Assembly (NCBI GenBank): GCA_044433325.1
Contig: JAWXTT010000097.1
Span: 1-8,027 of the forward strand
Reading direction: 5' to 3'
Source: HGM05232 sp044433325
Lineage (GTDB): Bacteria; Bacteroidota; Bacteroidia; Bacteroidales; Muribaculaceae
Length of the DNA: 8,027 bases
In this document: positions 5,577 to 8,027 of the stretch, one piece after another
Position numbering within the stretch: the first letter of the stretch is position 1
Layout of the letters: each line of letters starts with the position of its first letter
Translations under genes and position numbers: made by a program
The notes under the pieces: generated by a model
What the model was told of the DNA's origin: nothing
The model's database searches: none
What the model saw: the letters and a program-made list of their open reading frames with translations, nothing else

Positions 5577-6122
5577 TTACAGCAGTATATATTCTAAAAT
5601 AGTTTTGATTGAATATATAGGCAATAATAGTGCCAATGAAGCAATCACAACAAATTTCCATCTATCATCACTCTTTACACCTAAAAAATCAACCCCTTTA
5701 TAGATAAGATACACTAGATAAAATTGAAACAAATCTATAAATGTAAAATTTAGAGGTAATAAATTATTAATAATACTCAAAATCATTAGAATTGAATATA
5801 GGTATAACGTAAAGATATGCGCCTTGTTCTCAACAATATCATCACTCTTACCGTTAAGAATGTAATAACTTATAATATAAGCACTAAGCATATATCCGAA
5901 AAAGAAACTTGAACATACTATTATACTATGTTGTATATAACTTGTTAATGTCCCAGTTTGCGCATATATGAATTGGAAAAATACAGATACAGCAACCACT
6001 CCTAACAATGGAAAGAATACTTTAGATGTAAATATTGAACGTGGAACATTAAATTTTTTAATATTGTTCCACCCCGTATTTGGAGATATAATAAGCTGTA
6101 AAATATTTTTAAAGAAGTTCAT
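5577..6122 (-). CDS. Yip1-family-like integral membrane protein
   Basis: This encodes a 181-residue protein with about five hydrophobic segments, near residues 35-55, 66-89, 104-121, 126-144 and 157-177. The N-terminus (NILQLIISPNTGWNNIKK) has the 'SP..GW..I' pattern with which bacterial Yip1-like proteins begin, just before the first membrane segment. The molecular function of the bacterial family is not established. It is the first gene of a two-gene minus-strand unit with smpB. A TATTTTTG box at 6152-6159 on the minus strand gives a likely start about 23 bases before the ATG. Confidence 0.7.
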   Translation of the reverse strand: MNFFKNILQLIISPNTGWNNIKKFNVPRSIFTSKVFFPLLGVVAVSVFFQFIYAQTGTLTSYIQHSIIVCSSFFFGYMLSAYIISYYILNGKSDDIVENKAHIFTLYLYSILMILSIINNLLPLNFTFIDLFQFYLVYLIYKGVDFLGVKSDDRWKFVVIASLALLLPIYSIKTILEYILL

Positions 6123-6151
6123 ATATATCGTAAGATTTCAAAAATGAGTTA

Positions 6152-6159
6152 CAAAAATA
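6152..6159 (-). promoter_or_regulatory. -7 box for the Yip1-like/smpB unit
   Basis: Minus-strand TATTTTTG matches TAnnTTTG, with a predicted start near 6145. No clear -33 TTTG is seen at 19-base spacing. Confidence 0.5.
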
Positions 6160-6236
6160 GTAATAAACTACCATTTATTAGCAGTAAAATTGATAATATT
6201 AATCTAACAACAACGAATTTTCTCGATTTAAATTGT

Positions 6237-6244
6237 TATTTTTG
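6237..6244 (+). promoter_or_regulatory. -7 box for the aminotransferase/permease unit
   Basis: TATTTTTG at 6237-6244 matches TAnnTTTG and predicts a start near 6251, about 15 bases before the ATG at 6266. It diverges from the -7 box at 6152-6159. The -33 element is not clear. Confidence 0.5.
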
Positions 6245-6265
6245 CATAACTAACATATATACTAT

Positions 6266-7465
6266 ATGCCAAATATCTCAGAAAGGGGCAAAGTAATGCC
6301 AGCATCTCCAATTCGGAAATTAGTTCCATTATCAAATGCAGCTAAACAACGTGGCGTAAAGGTCTATCATTTAAATATAGGGCAACCTGATTTGCCTACC
6401 CCTCCTAACGCATTGGAAGCACTAAAAGATATCAAACGTACTACACTTGAGTACTCCCCATCTGACGGATTACTATCCCTACGTGAGAAGTTAGTAACAT
6501 ACTACCACCGTTTTAATATTAAGGTTGATGTTAATGACATAATTATAACAACAGGAGGCTCTGAGGCTGTGCTATTTGCCTTTATGGCGTGCCTAGACCC
6601 TGGTGATGAGATAATAGTTCCTGAGCCTGCCTATGCTAACTATATGGCGTTTGCCATCTCAGCAGGAGCTGTAATTAAAACTATCCCATCCACCATAGAA
6701 AATGGTTTTGCGCTACCGCCAGTTGAGGAGTTCGAGAAACTTATAACCCCTAAAACCCGTGGTATCCTAATATGCAACCCTAACAACCCAACAGGTTATC
6801 TTTACACACGTAAGGAGATGAACCAACTACGCGATTTGGCACAAAAAAACGACCTATTCCTCTTCTCTGACGAGGTTTATCGTGAGTTTTGCTATACAGG
6901 AGCACCATATATATCTGCATTTCACTTAGCAGGAATTGAGGAACAAGTAGTATTAATTGATTCTGTATCAAAACGATATAGTGAATGTGGAATACGCATA
7001 GGAGCAATTATCACTAAACATACCGAGCTAAAAAAGAATCTAATGAAATTCTGTCAAGCTCGTCTTAGTCCACCACTAATAGGACAAATAATAGCAGAAG
7101 CATCCATTGATGCATCAGAGGATTATATGCTAGATACATATAATGAATATTTGGAGCGTCGCAACTTCCTTGTAGATAGTATCAATAAGATTAACGGTTG
7201 TTACTCCCCTATCCCTATGGGTGCATTCTATACGGTAGCAAGTCTGCCTATTGATAACGCTGACCGTTTTTGTGAGTGGTGTTTATCATCATTTGATTAT
7301 GAGGGTGAAACAGTTTTTATGGCACCAGCATCAGGATTCTATATGACTAAAGGTATTGGCGAAAACCAAGTGCGTATAGCATACGTACTTAATAAACAAG
7401 AGTTAGCAAAAGCAATTAAAGTACTAGAAAAAGCCCTCGAAGCATATCCAGGGCGCACAATTTAA
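6266..7465 (+). CDS. PLP-dependent class I/II aminotransferase
   Basis: This encodes a 399-residue fold-type I aminotransferase, full length for the family. The N-terminus (MPNISERG, then MPASPIRKL) supports the ATG chosen. Motifs in order are LNIGQPD near 36-42, TTGGSEA for PLP phosphate contacts, CNPNNPTG containing the conserved Asn, FSDEVY with the Asp that contacts the PLP ring nitrogen, SVSKRYS with the catalytic Lys236 that forms the Schiff base, and QVRIAY near the C-terminus with the Arg that binds the substrate carboxylate. It resembles the aspartate/aromatic group of the AspC-like branch, but the amino donor cannot be read from sequence. The downstream permease gene begins 2 bases after the stop, so both are likely on one mRNA. 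Confidence 0.9.
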   Translation: MPNISERGKVMPASPIRKLVPLSNAAKQRGVKVYHLNIGQPDLPTPPNALEALKDIKRTTLEYSPSDGLLSLREKLVTYYHRFNIKVDVNDIIITTGGSEAVLFAFMACLDPGDEIIVPEPAYANYMAFAISAGAVIKTIPSTIENGFALPPVEEFEKLITPKTRGILICNPNNPTGYLYTRKEMNQLRDLAQKNDLFLFSDEVYREFCYTGAPYISAFHLAGIEEQVVLIDSVSKRYSECGIRIGAIITKHTELKKNLMKFCQARLSPPLIGQIIAEASIDASEDYMLDTYNEYLERRNFLVDSINKINGCYSPIPMGAFYTVASLPIDNADRFCEWCLSSFDYEGETVFMAPASGFYMTKGIGENQVRIAYVLNKQELAKAIKVLEKALEAYPGRTI

Positions 7466-7467
7466 AG

Positions 7468-8027
7468 GTGAATTTTATATTATTTATATCACAACGACTA
7501 CGAACATCTAAAAGTGCTGATGGATCATCAAGCTCTATACTGAATGTTGCTATAATGGGTATTACAATATCTATTATTATTATGATATTATCAACTTCTA
7601 TTGTATTAGGATTTAAAAGTGAGATTAATAACAAAATATACAACCTAGAACCACATATCAAGATTAGTAATGCAGCTATCTACACCAACAATAACAGCAA
7701 TGACTACACCATAAATATAGACTCCATTTCGTCACTTATAGATATATCAGCATTTGGGATTACCTCTTATGAGTTAATAGCTGAACGTCCAGCAGTACTA
7801 AAAACAACTGATGATTTCTATGGTGTTATCTATAAAGGGTATAGCAACAACCATAATTGGGATTTTATCAATAAAGCATTAGTTGCAGGGAGATTACCCA
7901 ACGTAACAGACTCAATAAATGAAGTAATAATATCGCAACAGATAGCCAACAAGCTACATATAGATATTAACCAATCTATTTATACATACTTTATAGGTGA
8001 TAATATCAAGGCTAGACGTAGTAAGAT
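7468..8027 (+). CDS. FtsX/LolE-type ABC transporter permease, 3' end outside window
   Basis: The first 186 codons are visible. The GTG at 7468 is chosen because it gives VNFILFISQRLRTSKS (Met in the protein), the usual short cytoplasmic start of Bacteroidota LolC/E-like permeases, and lies 2 bases after the aminotransferase stop. The first in-frame ATG is codon 30, inside the first membrane helix (about 25-48), so it is not credible. A periplasmic domain follows, with EPHIKIS and later the segment LVAGRLPNVTDSINEVIIS, matching the 'GR....... EviIs' pattern of MacB-like periplasmic domains in this family. Known relatives release lipoproteins from the inner membrane with an ATPase partner. That role is inferred by family, and the ATPase is not in the window. 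Confidence 0.8.
   Translation, partial: MNFILFISQRLRTSKSADGSSSSILNVAIMGITISIIIMILSTSIVLGFKSEINNKIYNLEPHIKISNAAIYTNNNSNDYTINIDSISSLIDISAFGITSYELIAERPAVLKTTDDFYGVIYKGYSNNHNWDFINKALVAGRLPNVTDSINEVIISQQIANKLHIDINQSIYTYFIGDNIKARRSK

Noticed and set aside
5575..5661. SmpB reading frame extended upstream to an ATG at 5661
   Set aside because: The extra 29 residues lie within the Yip1-like gene and do not resemble SmpB; the start at 5574 gives the normal family length and N-terminus.
1..8027. CRISPR array, tRNA, rRNA or transposase genes
   Set aside because: No regularly spaced repeats, cloverleaf sequence, rRNA segment or transposase motif was seen on either strand.

Overview
The window looks like a low-GC member of the Bacteroidota, probably order Bacteroidales. 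The protein families point there: a secreted DUF5683/TM2-like protein, a DUF1566-like exported protein, a methyltransferase of the THUMP-like class, and an aminotransferase with the typical Bacteroidales N-terminus. Promoters also fit: several genes are preceded by the TAnnTTTG -7 box typical of the phylum, and Shine-Dalgarno sequences are not obvious. No organism is named because the sequence alone does not settle it.

Left part (1-1152): the 3' two thirds of a uridine phosphorylase gene, then a gene-poor stretch. This stretch holds an AT-only hairpin, a well-formed promoter followed about 80-110 nt later by a strong intrinsic terminator (a candidate small RNA), a 25-bp inverted repeat, a short GC-rich hairpin, and a remnant of a deleted paralogue of the DUF5683 gene further right.

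Middle (1153-3862): three minus-strand genes for exported proteins (a lipocalin-like lipoprotein, a DUF1566-like protein and a DUF5683-like protein). Two long noncoding regions, at about 2361-2548 and 3441-3631, are diverged copies of the same element. Each lies between the only recognisable promoter and the start of one of the two longer genes. Read as minus-strand RNA, both copies fold into the same rod-like structure, and differences between them preserve pairing only on that strand. This duplicated structured leader, which I do not recognise, is the best candidate in the window for something undescribed.

Right part (3863-8027): housekeeping genes. A plus-strand SAM-dependent methyltransferase runs tail to tail into smpB (trans-translation). 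smpB is preceded 2 bp upstream by a Yip1-like membrane protein gene, and both are on the minus strand. Divergent from these is a plus-strand PLP aminotransferase, followed 2 bp later by a FtsX/LolE-type ABC transporter permease that starts with GTG and runs off the window end.
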